DNA from: Phocaeicola massiliensis B84634 = Timone 84634 = DSM 17679 = JCM 13223
Lineage (GTDB): Bacteria > Bacteroidota > Bacteroidia > Bacteroidales > Bacteroidaceae
Assembly: GCF_000382445.1 (NCBI RefSeq)
Contig: NZ_KB905472.1
Location: 436,776 to 500,775 of the forward strand
DNA length: 64,000 nt
Reading direction: 5' to 3'
How positions within the stretch are numbered: the stretch's first letter is position 1; every line of letters starts with the position of its first letter. The notes under the pieces are model-generated. The model was not told the DNA's origin. It saw only the letters and a program-made list of their open reading frames with translations, and did not search any database. Shown piece after piece: positions 45,389-56,400 of the stretch. The position numbers were made by a program, and so were the translations under genes.

Positions 45389-45604
45389 GTGCAGGAAGGA
45401 TAAGTTACGTATGGCATCAGAACTTAAAAAGTCCACTTCTTCCGCACCATTCATTTCCACCACCACGGTATGGGGCGGATGGTATAAGTATGGCTGCTGC
45501 CATCGGCATACTCTTCCAGTTTCCCGTCACCTCATTTGATGAGCCCGGTCAAGTCGCCGGGAGGTGTGCATTTGTGATATACCTTCCTCGCTTTTTTATT
45601 AGCC

Positions 45605-47248
45605 TTAAGACTTGTTTTCACTCTTCCATTTTTCGGCATATTCATTCAGGATTCTGCGAATGCTCAGCCCTATTTTGATGTAATCTTTCTCATTAAGATT
45701 GGCTAAAGAAACTCGTATGCTCCATTCAGGTCCGTCGAATCCCCCTCCGTTCAGCACTACCAATCCGGTTTCTGTTGCCAGACGAAAGACCACATTTAGT
45801 GGATTATATGTTGATTTCAGGTAATGGACGAAATCATCGCCATAGAATTTCTTTGCCCATACCAGCATATCTATTTCCGAATAATATCCGGCACGAAGCG
45901 GGTCATCGGGTAAAATAAATCCGGTATTATCCCATAATGCTTTCAGTCTGCTATGAATCAGGTTAAGCATGGCATGACGATATTTATCCTCTTTATCAAG
46001 CAATGAGAAAGCAGCAAACAATGACATTTGCATTTGTTGTGGAAGTGACAGTCCGGCGGTGTGGTTTAGAGCAACCTGACGGCTGTCGGCCACCATGCGG
46101 TCAATGAATTTCATCTTTTCTACATCTGTAGTCAAAGAACCGTATCGTTTGGCAAGTTCACTTTTGCGTTTACGGGGTAAAGCGGCAATCAGCTTGTCGA
46201 ATACATTATTTTCGTGGATGGCATTGACGGCTATGCGCCATCCCGTAGCTCCGAAATACTTCGAGAATGAATATACGCAGATGGTATTGAACGGTAAATC
46301 TGCCAACAGACTTCTAAATCCGGGAACAAAAGTTCCATAGACATCATCTGTTATTATCATCAGGTTTGGATTCCAACGATTTACTACGTCTTTGATGGCA
46401 TCTACACATTCCTTGTTCAGCTCGTAGCTGGGCGGATTGCTCGGGTTAATTACAAACAGGGCTTTGTACTTCGGGTCACGCAACTTGTTGATATCCTCTA
46501 CTTTGTATTGCCAGGTGTGCAAGCCGTTTTCGTCTATCGTGTCAGCGCTGATGTTCAGTACGTCATAATCGTAACGAGTCAGTTCGGGTATTTCGATGTA
46601 TGGAGTAAAGGCAGGAACCATCAAAGCGATGCTGTCTCCGCGGTGCAATAGGAAGTTTTCTTCTAACGAATCGAATACATAGCACATGCCTGCCGTACCG
46701 CCTTCGGTGGCAAAAAGGTCAAAGTTGCCTTGAGGGGGACGTCCGTCACACATTTCCCGATTCAGATAGTCGCGTACAAGTATTTCCGTATACTTCAGGA
46801 TACGGTCAGGCATCGGATATTGGTTGCCTGCCATACTTTCGGCCCACTCATGTACTAAGGAATCAGGATCGACTGCATGTTCCATCAACATATAATTATA
46901 AGTACGCTTCAACAGACCGATTCCCGGTTCGCCTTCATGGGTTTTCAGCCACAGCTCAAACCGTTGGGCAATACCTTCTTTCTGAGGAATACCGGCTATT
47001 CCTTCAGGCATATCCATGACACGTCGAGATTCTGCAATGGCAAAAGATCCCAAAATGAAGAAGGCTTCACGAGCTTCGGTGGCAATCCAGTTGGGGTTTC
47101 CTCTGCCGGCATTCAGCATGACGTGTGCCATCTTCTTCACACTTTCATCTGCCATTTCTATCAAACGGTTCTTGAGCTCAAACGGACTGATTTTTTCCAA
47201 GTTCTTGTCCATTTTCGCTACGCTGCTCTTATCGCTTAAATATTCCAT
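45605..47248 (-). CDS. asdA: Aspartate 4-decarboxylase (bifunctional aminotransferase)
   Basis: This 547-residue fold-type I PLP enzyme converts L-aspartate to L-alanine and CO2. Its size and motifs fit the AsdA family, which is longer than ordinary aspartate aminotransferases. They include MLNAGRGNPNWIATEAREAFF near residue 45, FATEGGTAGMCYVFDSL, FVINPSNPPSYELN, ITDDVYGTFVPGF and the PLP lysine at about residue 330 in VYSFSKYFGATGWRI. The C-terminal FRLATETGLVVLNGGGFDGPEWSIRVSLAN supplies the substrate Arg. It lies 21 bases downstream of the antiporter gene aspT. Confidence 0.95.
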   Translation of the reverse strand: MEYLSDKSSVAKMDKNLEKISPFELKNRLIEMADESVKKMAHVMLNAGRGNPNWIATEAREAFFILGSFAIAESRRVMDMPEGIAGIPQKEGIAQRFELWLKTHEGEPGIGLLKRTYNYMLMEHAVDPDSLVHEWAESMAGNQYPMPDRILKYTEILVRDYLNREMCDGRPPQGNFDLFATEGGTAGMCYVFDSLEENFLLHRGDSIALMVPAFTPYIEIPELTRYDYDVLNISADTIDENGLHTWQYKVEDINKLRDPKYKALFVINPSNPPSYELNKECVDAIKDVVNRWNPNLMIITDDVYGTFVPGFRSLLADLPFNTICVYSFSKYFGATGWRIAVNAIHENNVFDKLIAALPRKRKSELAKRYGSLTTDVEKMKFIDRMVADSRQVALNHTAGLSLPQQMQMSLFAAFSLLDKEDKYRHAMLNLIHSRLKALWDNTGFILPDDPLRAGYYSEIDMLVWAKKFYGDDFVHYLKSTYNPLNVVFRLATETGLVVLNGGGFDGPEWSIRVSLANLNEKDYIKIGLSIRRILNEYAEKWKSENKS

Positions 47249-47269
47249 AATGTTATAAGGTTTAGATGA

Positions 47270-48967
47270 TTACATTAATAAAACAATGACTACTCCCCAA
47301 ATAATGAGAAGGGTGTTCCCCACGGCGTAGGTCACGGTATAGCCGAGCGATGGGGTCTCACTGTCTACTGCTTCCTGAATAGCTCCCAGTGCAGCAGTGG
47401 TAGTTCGCGCTCCGGCTGTGCATCCCAATGCCAGTGCAGGATGGAAGTGAAATACATATCGGGCCAATATCAGTCCTAGCAATAAAGGCAATGAAGTGGC
47501 AAGGATGCCGATAATAAAAAGCATCGGTCCTACTTCTTTCAGTCCTTGGATGAAACTGGGACCTGCAGAGATTCCTACGACGGCTATAAACATATTCAAT
47601 CCTACATTATTCAATACCCATAGAGAGGATTCCGGAATTTGTCCGAATGTGGGGTGTTTACTGCGCAACCATCCGAATACCAGACCTGCAATCAGTGCTC
47701 CTCCACTTGTGCTGAGACTGATGGGAACTCCGCCTATGTGAATGGCCAAGGCGCCGATAACTCCTCCTATTAAGATGCCGATGCCGACAAATACCATATC
47801 GGTAGCATTGGTAGGCCGGTCGATATATCCTAATTGCTTAGCAGCTGTTTCTACTTCTTTCTTCAGTCCTACCAATTCTAATGTATCACCTGAATCGACC
47901 ACGGTTTGGGCAAACACGGGAATATCAATACCCGCACGTTTGATACGTCTTACACTCACTCCATGCATGAAAGGTTGCTTACGAATGAATTCAAGTTTTC
48001 GGTTGGCATACGGTTTCTTATGTATCATGACCGGCAATACCTCTACAGGGAAATCAAGCAACTGGGGATCTATCACTTCTTCGCCAATCCAATCTTCTTC
48101 TCCTATGGCAAATTCACGACGTCCACTTAATACTACTTCGTCACCTTTTTGTAATAATTGTCCCGGAAGAATTTCGTTAATAATGGTATGATTATGCCTC
48201 ATTCTTTCAACAAACAGCCTTTTCCCTTGCGAAATAAAGTAAGATTCGAGTTGCTCTACCGTTTTACCGTTTCCAAACCAATCGTTTTCTATGGTATAAG
48301 CACGGAATACGACCGGTCGGCGAGCATGTTCGAAGCCGGGTTCATCAGCCTCACTCGTTCCCATTTTTGCTTCCAGTTCTTTACAGGCAGCTTTTACTTT
48401 TTCCAGTCCGCCCAACATTTTCGGACCCAAAGAAGAGAGTACCCATGCTGACCCTGCAGTTCCGTAGATATAGGTAACAGCATAGGCTACGGGAATAATA
48501 TTTATCATATTGTTTTTCTGCTCTGTGCTGATGTTTAAGCCATTGATGGTGTCGTCTGCTACTCCGATAACAGCAGAAATGGTTTGTGCACCTGCCAGTA
48601 ATCCGGCTGCTTCGCCTGCATTATATCCCATTATAAGTGCTAAAATCCAGGTTATAACCAAACAGCCAACGCACATTAAGACGGCAAATCCCACTTGTGG
48701 CAAGCCGTCTTTTTTTAATCCACGAAAGAATTGCGGTCCCACTTTGTAACCGATGGCAAATAAAAATAGTAGAAAGAAAACCGATTTGACCGGCTCTTCA
48801 ATGGTGATGTTGAGTTGACCTACCAGTACTCCGACCAAAAGTACGCTGGTGACGATTCCCAGACTGAATTGTCCTACTTTGATTTTACCAATCCAGAATC
48901 CTGCGGCAATAGTGAGAAAAATAGCCAGTTCTGAATGTTGTCTTAATAGATGTATTACCCATTCCAT
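47270..48967 (-). CDS. aspT: Aspartate:alanine antiporter (AspT family)
   Basis: This 565-residue inner-membrane exchanger belongs to the AAEx family. It has two hydrophobic halves with the duplicated YidE/YbjL-type motif ([12 protein letters not shown] and [12 protein letters not shown]). Between them is a cytosolic pair of RCK/TrkA-C-like domains (about residues 205-375, with [28 protein letters not shown] and [16 protein letters not shown]). It imports aspartate and exports alanine. With cytoplasmic decarboxylation this electrogenic cycle builds a proton motive force. It is the first gene of the aspT-asdA operon. Confidence 0.95.
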   Translation of the reverse strand: MEWVIHLLRQHSELAIFLTIAAGFWIGKIKVGQFSLGIVTSVLLVGVLVGQLNITIEEPVKSVFFLLFLFAIGYKVGPQFFRGLKKDGLPQVGFAVLMCVGCLVITWILALIMGYNAGEAAGLLAGAQTISAVIGVADDTINGLNISTEQKNNMINIIPVAYAVTYIYGTAGSAWVLSSLGPKMLGGLEKVKAACKELEAKMGTSEADEPGFEHARRPVVFRAYTIENDWFGNGKTVEQLESYFISQGKRLFVERMRHNHTIINEILPGQLLQKGDEVVLSGRREFAIGEEDWIGEEVIDPQLLDFPVEVLPVMIHKKPYANRKLEFIRKQPFMHGVSVRRIKRAGIDIPVFAQTVVDSGDTLELVGLKKEVETAAKQLGYIDRPTNATDMVFVGIGILIGGVIGALAIHIGGVPISLSTSGGALIAGLVFGWLRSKHPTFGQIPESSLWVLNNVGLNMFIAVVGISAGPSFIQGLKEVGPMLFIIGILATSLPLLLGLILARYVFHFHPALALGCTAGARTTTAALGAIQEAVDSETPSLGYTVTYAVGNTLLIIWGVVIVLLM

Positions 48968-49095
48968 ATATTCTTATTTCTTTTATAATTGCAATCTACA
49001 ACAGAAGGGATAAAAAAAAGTTGAGTTAAAATCATCCAAATTGTGCATAGTTCTAATATTTTTTGTTTTATTTGCACAGATAGGATGATTGAAGT

Positions 49096-49917
49096 ATGAA
49101 AATTGAAGCGATTGTAAAATATATTGTAGTGAGCTTCTTACTGTTTGCAAACTTGAGTTGTAAAGAAAATAAAGACGAAACACTTATAGCAAAAGTAACT
49201 GACCTGACAGAAGAAGAAGAGGTTATATCGGATATAGAGTATGATGGTGACGGCAGAATAATACGTTATGGTGATACTCCGATAGTGTATGCGGGCGATA
49301 AGGTAACCATAGGAAAAATGGATTGCCTTCATTCGGGAAATAAGCTTTGCTCGGTAACTTTTAAAATGGCTAAAGGCAAGGCGATAGAAAGTCGTACACG
49401 TTGTTTGTTGAAAAGAGGTTCGGAAACATGGGATGTTTTTAAGACTTCGACTTATGAATACGGAGCTGATACATTGTGTATCAAGTCGGACTATTTTGGA
49501 GTGGAAGGAAATGATTTCTTAAAACGCGTCTGTACGAAATATATATTTGGTGATGATGGAAAACTGATGGAATCCATTACCTCACATCATGAATTAAATG
49601 ACAGTACTTATGTGTGTCATAGTTATTATAATTATGATAATCATATTAATTATCGGGCAAATTTGAATATACAGGCTTATGTAATGGATAGTGATGGCTT
49701 GGATGGCTTTTTCTATTTTTTACTAAACTTGGGAGATTTCAGGGTAGATACAGTTTTGCCCAATGATATCGGACGTTGTGTAAATCATGGTGCTGAGACT
49801 TATAACGTGCATGCTAACTATAGATTGGATGATGAATCTCCGATAAAGATAGAAGTCCTGTATAATTATACAAAACTTCTGTCTCGTATCGAATTGTCTT
49901 ATAAGTCATTAAAGTAG
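49096..49917 (+). CDS. Lipoprotein of unknown function
   Basis: This 273-residue protein has a lipoprotein signal with lipobox NLSC at about residue 22 (FLLFANLSC, then KENKDE). The mature part is beta-rich with YD-type repeats (ISDIEYDGDGRIIRYGDTPIVYAGDKVTI and YEYGADTLCIKSDYFG). This is reminiscent of DUF4595-like or RHS-like strand pairs, but no family is assigned firmly. It converges with the TPR gene and overlaps it by 9 bases at the 3' end. It is divergent from aspT. Confidence 0.75.
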   Translation: MKIEAIVKYIVVSFLLFANLSCKENKDETLIAKVTDLTEEEEVISDIEYDGDGRIIRYGDTPIVYAGDKVTIGKMDCLHSGNKLCSVTFKMAKGKAIESRTRCLLKRGSETWDVFKTSTYEYGADTLCIKSDYFGVEGNDFLKRVCTKYIFGDDGKLMESITSHHELNDSTYVCHSYYNYDNHINYRANLNIQAYVMDSDGLDGFFYFLLNLGDFRVDTVLPNDIGRCVNHGAETYNVHANYRLDDESPIKIEVLYNYTKLLSRIELSYKSLK

Positions 49918-52113
49918 TTCATCCAATAGGATATAGATATCTTCTTCCGAAAATCCTTTTTCAATAAGGTATTTTTTGTCTTCCAAATAGAAGGTAAGGA
50001 ACATGTTACGGTCTTCGCACATACTCTGTGCTTTTTGATAATAGTTGATAGCCGTTTCGATATTTCCTAATGTATAGTATAAATGTCCTGCATTCATCCA
50101 GTCTTGCATTTTGGGCTTGGTAGCCTGAAGCAGTAGATCATAATATTTACGTGCTTCTTCATATTTGCCGATAACAAATGAACACCAGCCGATAGCACGG
50201 CGTGCATTATTGGGATTTTTTTCCAGGTATTCCACTTTAAAGAAGTACCCCAAAGCCTCTTCGTATTTTTTCAAGGCTACTAGACATTGACCAATCTGTA
50301 AGGACAGGTTTAAATTGTCGGGCTGAACAATTTCTACTTTTTTGAAGTATTGCAATGCCTGTTCAGGCATGCCCAGCTTATGGTAACACAAGGCCAGATG
50401 ACGGTTAGTCCATAAGGCATCCGGGGCAATGATATCAGCTTGTTTATAATAACTCAACGCTTTATCGTAATTTCCCAATTTCTGGAGGGAATAACCGGCT
50501 TTCTGCCATAACTCGGAGTTGGTTTTATTCTCTTCAAGCAGGATGCTGTATAGCTGGAATGCTTCCTCCATATAATCTTTTTGGAAGAAATAATCTGCCA
50601 ACTTTTTCAGTTCTTCAGGTTGGGTTATTGCTTTTTTAAGGCTGTTATATTTCCACAGTTCAAAGCGGCTTTCGAAGATGTCTTTTTCTTCGGAACGGCG
50701 AGACCATAATTTGAAGAAGCGATATAAATCATGAATATACTGGCGACTGATATTCTCTTTTTTCAAGGTGGACTTCGTCATCTTTGTTATCTGTTCCAGC
50801 TGTTCTTGCGATACAGAGCTTTGCTCGTTCATCTGATGTATCATCAGTTCTCTTTGTGATTCAGGCATTTGTATCAAGCTGAAACAGAAAGAATATTTAT
50901 CTGAATTGCAGAAGGAATCGCTATTGAGTATAATGTCCAATAAGGACATTCTCTTTTCTTCATTATCTCCAAATATGGTAACAATATCGGGAAATTGGCG
51001 GTCGAAAGGATAGAACCAATGTGACATTTGGCGGAAAAAAGGGAACTGCTTTAGTTGAGAGAATGTGCTCATATAAACATCAGCTCCCTCCATTTGCAAT
51101 TCGCCCATTTCACGTAATTTGTCAGTAATGCCCGATTTGTCAATCCAGTTTTCCCATTCCGGGTTAAGATCATCGGAGTCTTCTGTTTCATCGAACCCGA
51201 TTTTGTTGGAGTTCCCAATGCGCGGATTTCTCATCATTTCGGGAATGATTTCTTCCCGCATCTTCCTGTCTATTTTCTGTGTCTCGCGTGAAAGCTGCAA
51301 TTGAATCTGTATGGTATGCAGGTTCTTAATAAAATCAGCATCTTCATTGAGTAGTGAGAGCTTTGCACGTGCTTCGGGATACATCATGATACGATGTTCA
51401 TGGAAAAGTGCAGTTATCACTATACCTACGATAGCACGTTGGTTCACCATAGGATCAGGGTGATTATACGCTTCGAGGAGCAGCATATATTTTCGTATAT
51501 CAAAAATTCTGGATTGGCTCATCGTGACGGCACTGATGAAGACGCAAAGATCATTGACCGGTACCAGAAGTGAATTGAGCAGTGTCTGGGCTTCCTGTAC
51601 TTCGGCTTCCGTCCAATATAAAGAAACCCAGGTTCTTTCGAATAACTCGTTGAGTGCTTTTTCATGACGTTCGCGTATTCCTGCCAATTCTGATTTACAG
51701 CGATTGGCATCACTGTAAATCAGAGGAGCTGTCGCTGCATCTTCCGTATAGGCTTCCAATTGCATTTGCAGTTCGGAAAGAGTATGCGGTTTAGCGTGCT
51801 CATAAGTGCGTATCAAATCATAATATAAAGCAAAAGAAGATGTACTGTTTTTCATGATATGTGTCCGTTCTGCCATTTCGTAAGCCGATCGGAATATTTT
51901 ATTATACATATCCTTTTGTTTGGGATCTTTTATGCCCTTTGCGTTGTATTGCAACATCAGATCGTATGTCGTTTGCAGTGTTTCTACGTCAGTACGCAGC
52001 TGCCAGCTGGAACATTGGCTGGCCATGGCATGGATTTGTACCAATGCTTCTTTCAAACGATGATTTTCGAGTAAATTGAAAACGTATTCTATTTCATTAT
52101 GCATATTAGCCAT
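49909..52113 (-). CDS. Large cytoplasmic TPR protein
   Basis: This 734-residue protein has no signal peptide. Residues 1-490 are mostly helical and carry conserved-looking segments such as NPEWENWIDKSGITDKLREMGELQMEGADVYMSTFSQLKQFPFF. Residues about 520-720 contain at least five TPRs (WQKAGYSLQKLGNYDKALSYYKQADIIAPDALWTNRHLALCYHKLGMPEQALQYFKKVEIVQPDNLNL and more). Similar proteins occur across Bacteroidales without a known function. The overlap with the converging lipoprotein gene leaves no room for a terminator between them. Confidence 0.88.
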   Translation of the reverse strand: MANMHNEIEYVFNLLENHRLKEALVQIHAMASQCSSWQLRTDVETLQTTYDLMLQYNAKGIKDPKQKDMYNKIFRSAYEMAERTHIMKNSTSSFALYYDLIRTYEHAKPHTLSELQMQLEAYTEDAATAPLIYSDANRCKSELAGIRERHEKALNELFERTWVSLYWTEAEVQEAQTLLNSLLVPVNDLCVFISAVTMSQSRIFDIRKYMLLLEAYNHPDPMVNQRAIVGIVITALFHEHRIMMYPEARAKLSLLNEDADFIKNLHTIQIQLQLSRETQKIDRKMREEIIPEMMRNPRIGNSNKIGFDETEDSDDLNPEWENWIDKSGITDKLREMGELQMEGADVYMSTFSQLKQFPFFRQMSHWFYPFDRQFPDIVTIFGDNEEKRMSLLDIILNSDSFCNSDKYSFCFSLIQMPESQRELMIHQMNEQSSVSQEQLEQITKMTKSTLKKENISRQYIHDLYRFFKLWSRRSEEKDIFESRFELWKYNSLKKAITQPEELKKLADYFFQKDYMEEAFQLYSILLEENKTNSELWQKAGYSLQKLGNYDKALSYYKQADIIAPDALWTNRHLALCYHKLGMPEQALQYFKKVEIVQPDNLNLSLQIGQCLVALKKYEEALGYFFKVEYLEKNPNNARRAIGWCSFVIGKYEEARKYYDLLLQATKPKMQDWMNAGHLYYTLGNIETAINYYQKAQSMCEDRNMFLTFYLEDKKYLIEKGFSEEDIYILLDELL

Positions 52114-52163
52114 AAATTATATTTCTATTTATGTGTAAAACAACCGGAAGCCCTTTTAAGTTC

Positions 52164-53345
52164 TCATTTCAGCCAAGTGGCACGTTTCCATATGTATTCC
52201 ATCGGTCCGTGTGAATGATGGCTCATCCACCAGCGGCAGAATGTAAACTGCAAGATGAAGAATGCGATACCCGCCAGGCAACTGACAGTGATGCCATATT
52301 GGTTGTGAAGAGCAAATCCCCAGTTATAGTATAACATAGAACCTACTATGCTTTGAGTAATATAGTTGGTAAGACTCATCTTTCCGTATGGAGTGATTTT
52401 CATTAAAAGATAATGCATATTTGTATTATAGAATGCAAAGATAACTCCCGAAACCAATACCAACATGAATGAGAAGTTAGAAAGCGAGGTGATGATAAGT
52501 GATAAAGGGGTCAATATTGATTTATTGACAATGAATGCCGGCAACATATTGCCTAATCCGTATAAAGGAAAGAATGCGATAAGTGCACCGGCAAGTATTT
52601 TATTCCATACCTTCAAGTTCTCTTTTTGGAATAGTCCGCGTCGTCCGATTAACATACCCAACAAAAACAAAGCTGCCGTTTGGAATACACGTCCGTGATC
52701 CCATGCCCAGGCAAGACTGGCTATTTGTCCTTCCCATAAATTCACCCGGACTGTTTCCAAAAACGAACCATGACTTTGTACGGCAAAGGTGGCATTCCAA
52801 AAGCTGCGGGTGGGAATGGCCGGAGTAATGAAAGACGGGTCCAGGCAGGCACGTATTACATAGTAAAGTGGCAAAGGCTGTATCAATAGCACGCAAGCGA
52901 GAAGGAATACCCATTTGTCTTTCAGACGGCAGGTGAGGGGTAGGATAAAACCTACCAGTGAATAAAGTACCAGCACTTCCGCGGTGAAGAAGCTGGCATT
53001 GATATTGCCTATTAAGAATAACAGGATGAGCCGCCAGCAGAAACGTAATCGGAAATCGTTGCCGCGCATGCGCTGATTATCGTTCTGAATAAAAAAACTA
53101 AAGCCGAAGAGAAGGGCAAATACGGCATATGCCTTTCCGCCGAACATGAAGAATAATCCATTCCAGATTGCTTTGTCCGTAAAGTTGAGCCAGTCACTCT
53201 GCGTGGTTGTATCTGGAAATGAATAGAAATTAAAATGCTCAATGGAGTGCAGAATGATGATTCCCATTACTGCCAATCCGCGTAGCACATCGGCTACATC
53301 TACACGTGCGTGTCCTTTAATTGTGCTTATTACTTTTGTTTCCAT
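52164..53345 (-). CDS. DUF418 family membrane protein
   Basis: This 393-residue protein has about ten transmembrane segments. The start (HARVDVADVLRGLAVMGIIILHSIEHF) is the acyltransferase-3/DUF418-like RG-hxxxN region. The DUF418 C-terminal domain follows (KITPYGKMSLTNYITQSIVGSMLYYNWGF ... FCRWWMSHHSHGPMEYIWKRATW), with the conserved GPxExxWR-type end. The family is thought to be involved in transport or acyl transfer; its exact role is unknown. A minus-strand -7 box TACTTTTG (53364-53371) lies 19 bases before the start. Confidence 0.9.
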   Translation of the reverse strand: METKVISTIKGHARVDVADVLRGLAVMGIIILHSIEHFNFYSFPDTTTQSDWLNFTDKAIWNGLFFMFGGKAYAVFALLFGFSFFIQNDNQRMRGNDFRLRFCWRLILLFLIGNINASFFTAEVLVLYSLVGFILPLTCRLKDKWVFLLACVLLIQPLPLYYVIRACLDPSFITPAIPTRSFWNATFAVQSHGSFLETVRVNLWEGQIASLAWAWDHGRVFQTAALFLLGMLIGRRGLFQKENLKVWNKILAGALIAFFPLYGLGNMLPAFIVNKSILTPLSLIITSLSNFSFMLVLVSGVIFAFYNTNMHYLLMKITPYGKMSLTNYITQSIVGSMLYYNWGFALHNQYGITVSCLAGIAFFILQFTFCRWWMSHHSHGPMEYIWKRATWLK

Positions 53346-53363
53346 GATTTAAACATTGAGTCA

Positions 53364-53432
53364 CAAAAGTAAGTAAAATCTTAAATAGTTGGCTATAATT
53401 AGAGGAAGTAATAAGAAAATTCTCTAATTTTG
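53364..53432. promoter_or_regulatory. Divergent promoters between the DUF418 gene and mfd
   Basis: Two -7 boxes point outward: minus-strand TACTTTTG at 53364-53371 for the DUF418 gene and plus-strand TAATTTTG at 53425-53432 for mfd (21 bases before its ATG). No clear -33 TTTG was found for either. Confidence 0.5.
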
Positions 53433-53452
53433 TTCCCATCTTAAACGAAGAT

Positions 53453-56400
53453 ATGGACATTTCGGAATTACAACGTATATATGCCGGACACCCGAATACT
53501 GCGGGATTGGCTGCGTTATTGGAAGATTCCTCGGTGAGGACTATTTTCCTGGGAGGCTTACATGCTTCAGCGACACCTTTATTTATTTCCTCCTTTATCA
53601 GAGAAAATAAACAGACGTTTGTTTTTATATTGGGAGATCAGGAAGAGGCAGGTTATTTTTATCATGACTTGACGCAAGTAAATGGAGAAGAGAATATTTT
53701 ATTCTTTCCTTCTTCATATCGTCGTGCCATCAAATACGGGCAAAAGGATGCGGCAAATGAGATTCTTCGCACGGAAGTATTGAGCCGTTTGCAGAAAGGT
53801 GATACTTTGTGTGTTGTAACCTATCCCGATGCTCTTGCCGAAAAGGTTGTTTCACAAGAAGAACTGACTGATAAAACATTGAAGCTGAGTGTAGGTGAAC
53901 ATGTGGATACTGAGTTTATTGCAGAAGTGCTTACCGGCTATGGGTTTGAGCATGTGGATTATGTGTATGAGCCGGGGCAATATGCAGTAAGAGGAAGCAT
54001 TATCGATGTTTTTTCTTTTGCTTCTGAATATCCTTATCGCATCGATTTCTTTGGTGACGAGGTGGATAGTATCCGCACTTTTGAAGTGGAGAATCAGCTC
54101 TCGAAGGAAAAGAAGCAAAGCATAGCCATTGTGCCGGAACTGACAAAGGCGACGGACAGGAACGGTGTTTCTTTTTTTGAGTTTATACCAAAGGATACCG
54201 TATTGGCAATGAAGGATTTCCTGTGGGTACGCGAAAGAATACAATCCGTCAGAGATGAGGCGCTCTCTCCACAGGCTTTGGCTGCTTATGAAGGGGAGAA
54301 GACAGAATTGATGAGTTTGGAGACAAAGTTGATTGATGGTTCAGAGTTTGCAGTTCGTGCGTTAGAGTTCAAAAGAATAGAATTTGGGAATAAGCCTACG
54401 GGTACTCCGCAGGCCACTTTGCCCTTTGATACAAGTACGCAACCGATTTTTCACAAGAACTTTGATTTGGTAAGCAGTACGTTTACCGATTATCTGGAAC
54501 AGGGCTATACATTATATATATGTACGGACAGTGAAAAACAGGCTAAGCGGTTGAAAGATATTTTTGAGGAGCGGGGAGATAAAATAGCATTCACTCCGGT
54601 CAATAAGACATTGCACGAAGGATTTAGCGATAATACTCTTCGGAGCTGTTTTTTTACCGACCATCAGATATTCGACCGCTTTCATAAATATAACCTTCGG
54701 AGTGACAAGGCCCGTAGCGGCAAAGTGGCACTGACATTAAAAGAGTTGAGCCAATTTGAACCGGGAGATTATGTTGTGCACATTGACCATGGAGTAGGGA
54801 AGTTTGCCGGGCTGGTGCGTATCCCCAACGGCGATACCACGCAAGAGGTTATCAAGTTGGTTTATCAAAATGAGGATGTCGTCTTTGTGTCTATTCATTC
54901 CTTGCACAAGATTTCCAAGTATAAAGGGAAGGAAGGAGAAACTCCGCGCCTCAATAAACTGGGTACCGGTGCTTGGGAGAAAATGAAGGAACGCACCAAG
55001 ACCAAGATTAAAGATATTGCCCGTGATTTGATTAAGTTATACTCTCAGCGAAAGCAGGAGAAGGGCTTCAGCTATACTCCCGACAGCTTTTTGCAGCATG
55101 AGCTGGAGGCCAGCTTTATTTATGAGGATACTCCCGACCAGCTGAAGACAACTCAGGATGTAAAGGCTGATATGGAAAGCGAACGTCCGATGGACCGTCT
55201 GGTGTGCGGGGATGTTGGTTTTGGAAAAACGGAAATAGCAGTGCGTGCTGCTTTTAAGGCTGTGACGGACAACAAACAAGTGGCGGTACTTGTACCGACT
55301 ACCGTATTGGCTTATCAGCACTTTCAGACTTTCCGTGAACGATTGAAGGATTTTCCGTGTAAAGTGGATTATCTGAGTCGGGCTCGTAGTGCCAAAGACA
55401 GTTCCCGCATCGTGAAAGAATTGGGAGAAGGCAAGATTAATATTCTGATTGGTACGCATAAAATTATTGGCAAAAGCATTAAGTTCAAGGATTTGGGGCT
55501 ACTGATTATAGATGAGGAGCAGAAGTTCGGAGTCAGCGTAAAAGAGAAACTTCGCCAGATAAAAGTCAATGTTGATACTCTGACCATGACGGCTACCCCT
55601 ATTCCGCGTACTTTGCAGTTTTCACTGATGGGTGCGCGCGACCTTTCTGTGATACAGACTCCTCCCCCCAATCGCTACCCCATCCAGACCGAGGTGCATA
55701 CATTCAATGAAGAAATTATCACTGAGGCTATCAACTTCGAGATGAGTCGTAACGGTCAGGTATTTTTTGTAAACAATAGGATACAGAACCTGGTGGAGCT
55801 GGAAGCAATGATTAAACGAAACATCCCGGACTGCCGTGTTTGCATCGGTCATGGACAGATGGAGCCGGAAAAACTTGAGAAGATTATTTTCGACTTTGTG
55901 AACTATGATTATGATGTGCTGCTGGCGACTACCATTATCGAAAGTGGAATTGATATCCCCAATGCCAATACCATTATCATCAATCAGGCGCAGAATTTCG
56001 GGTTGAGCGATTTGCATCAGATGCGTGGACGTGTGGGACGTAGCAATAAGAAAGCATTTTGCTATTTATTGGCTCCTCCACTCACTTCGTTGACTCCCGA
56101 AGCCAAACGTCGTCTGCAGGCCATAGAGAACTTTAGTGATTTGGGTAGTGGAATCCACATTGCCATGCAGGATCTTGATATCCGTGGAGCAGGTAATATG
56201 TTGGGTGCCGAACAAAGTGGTTTCATTGCCGATTTGGGATACGAAACTTATCAGAAGATTTTGGCTGAGGCTGTGAAAGAGCTGAAAGAGGATGAATTTG
56301 CAGACCTTTATGCTGAAGAGCTGCAAGCGGCAGGTGAGGAAAAAATAAGTGGTGAAAACTTTGTGGATGAGTGTCAGGTGGAAAGTGATTTGGAATTATT

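Larger units (their letters stand above)
42250..45604. other. Gene-poor accessory island between the ABC-F gene and asdA
   Basis: This 3.3-kb stretch carries an IS256 fragment, a tandem palindrome array, a 14-C tract, two frame-damaged small genes, three small lipoprotein genes, interspersed repeats and long stretches without an open frame. Base composition changes from very AT-rich (44000-45150) to mixed (42870-43330). Core genes lie on both sides. Subregions 42961-43345, 44196-44587 and 45155-45604 hold no convincing gene beyond the repeats listed separately. Confidence 0.75.

Noticed and set aside
45251..45466. Minus-strand ORF containing CHPERSEGSV
   Set aside because: This is the known spurious translation of an interspersed palindromic repeat.
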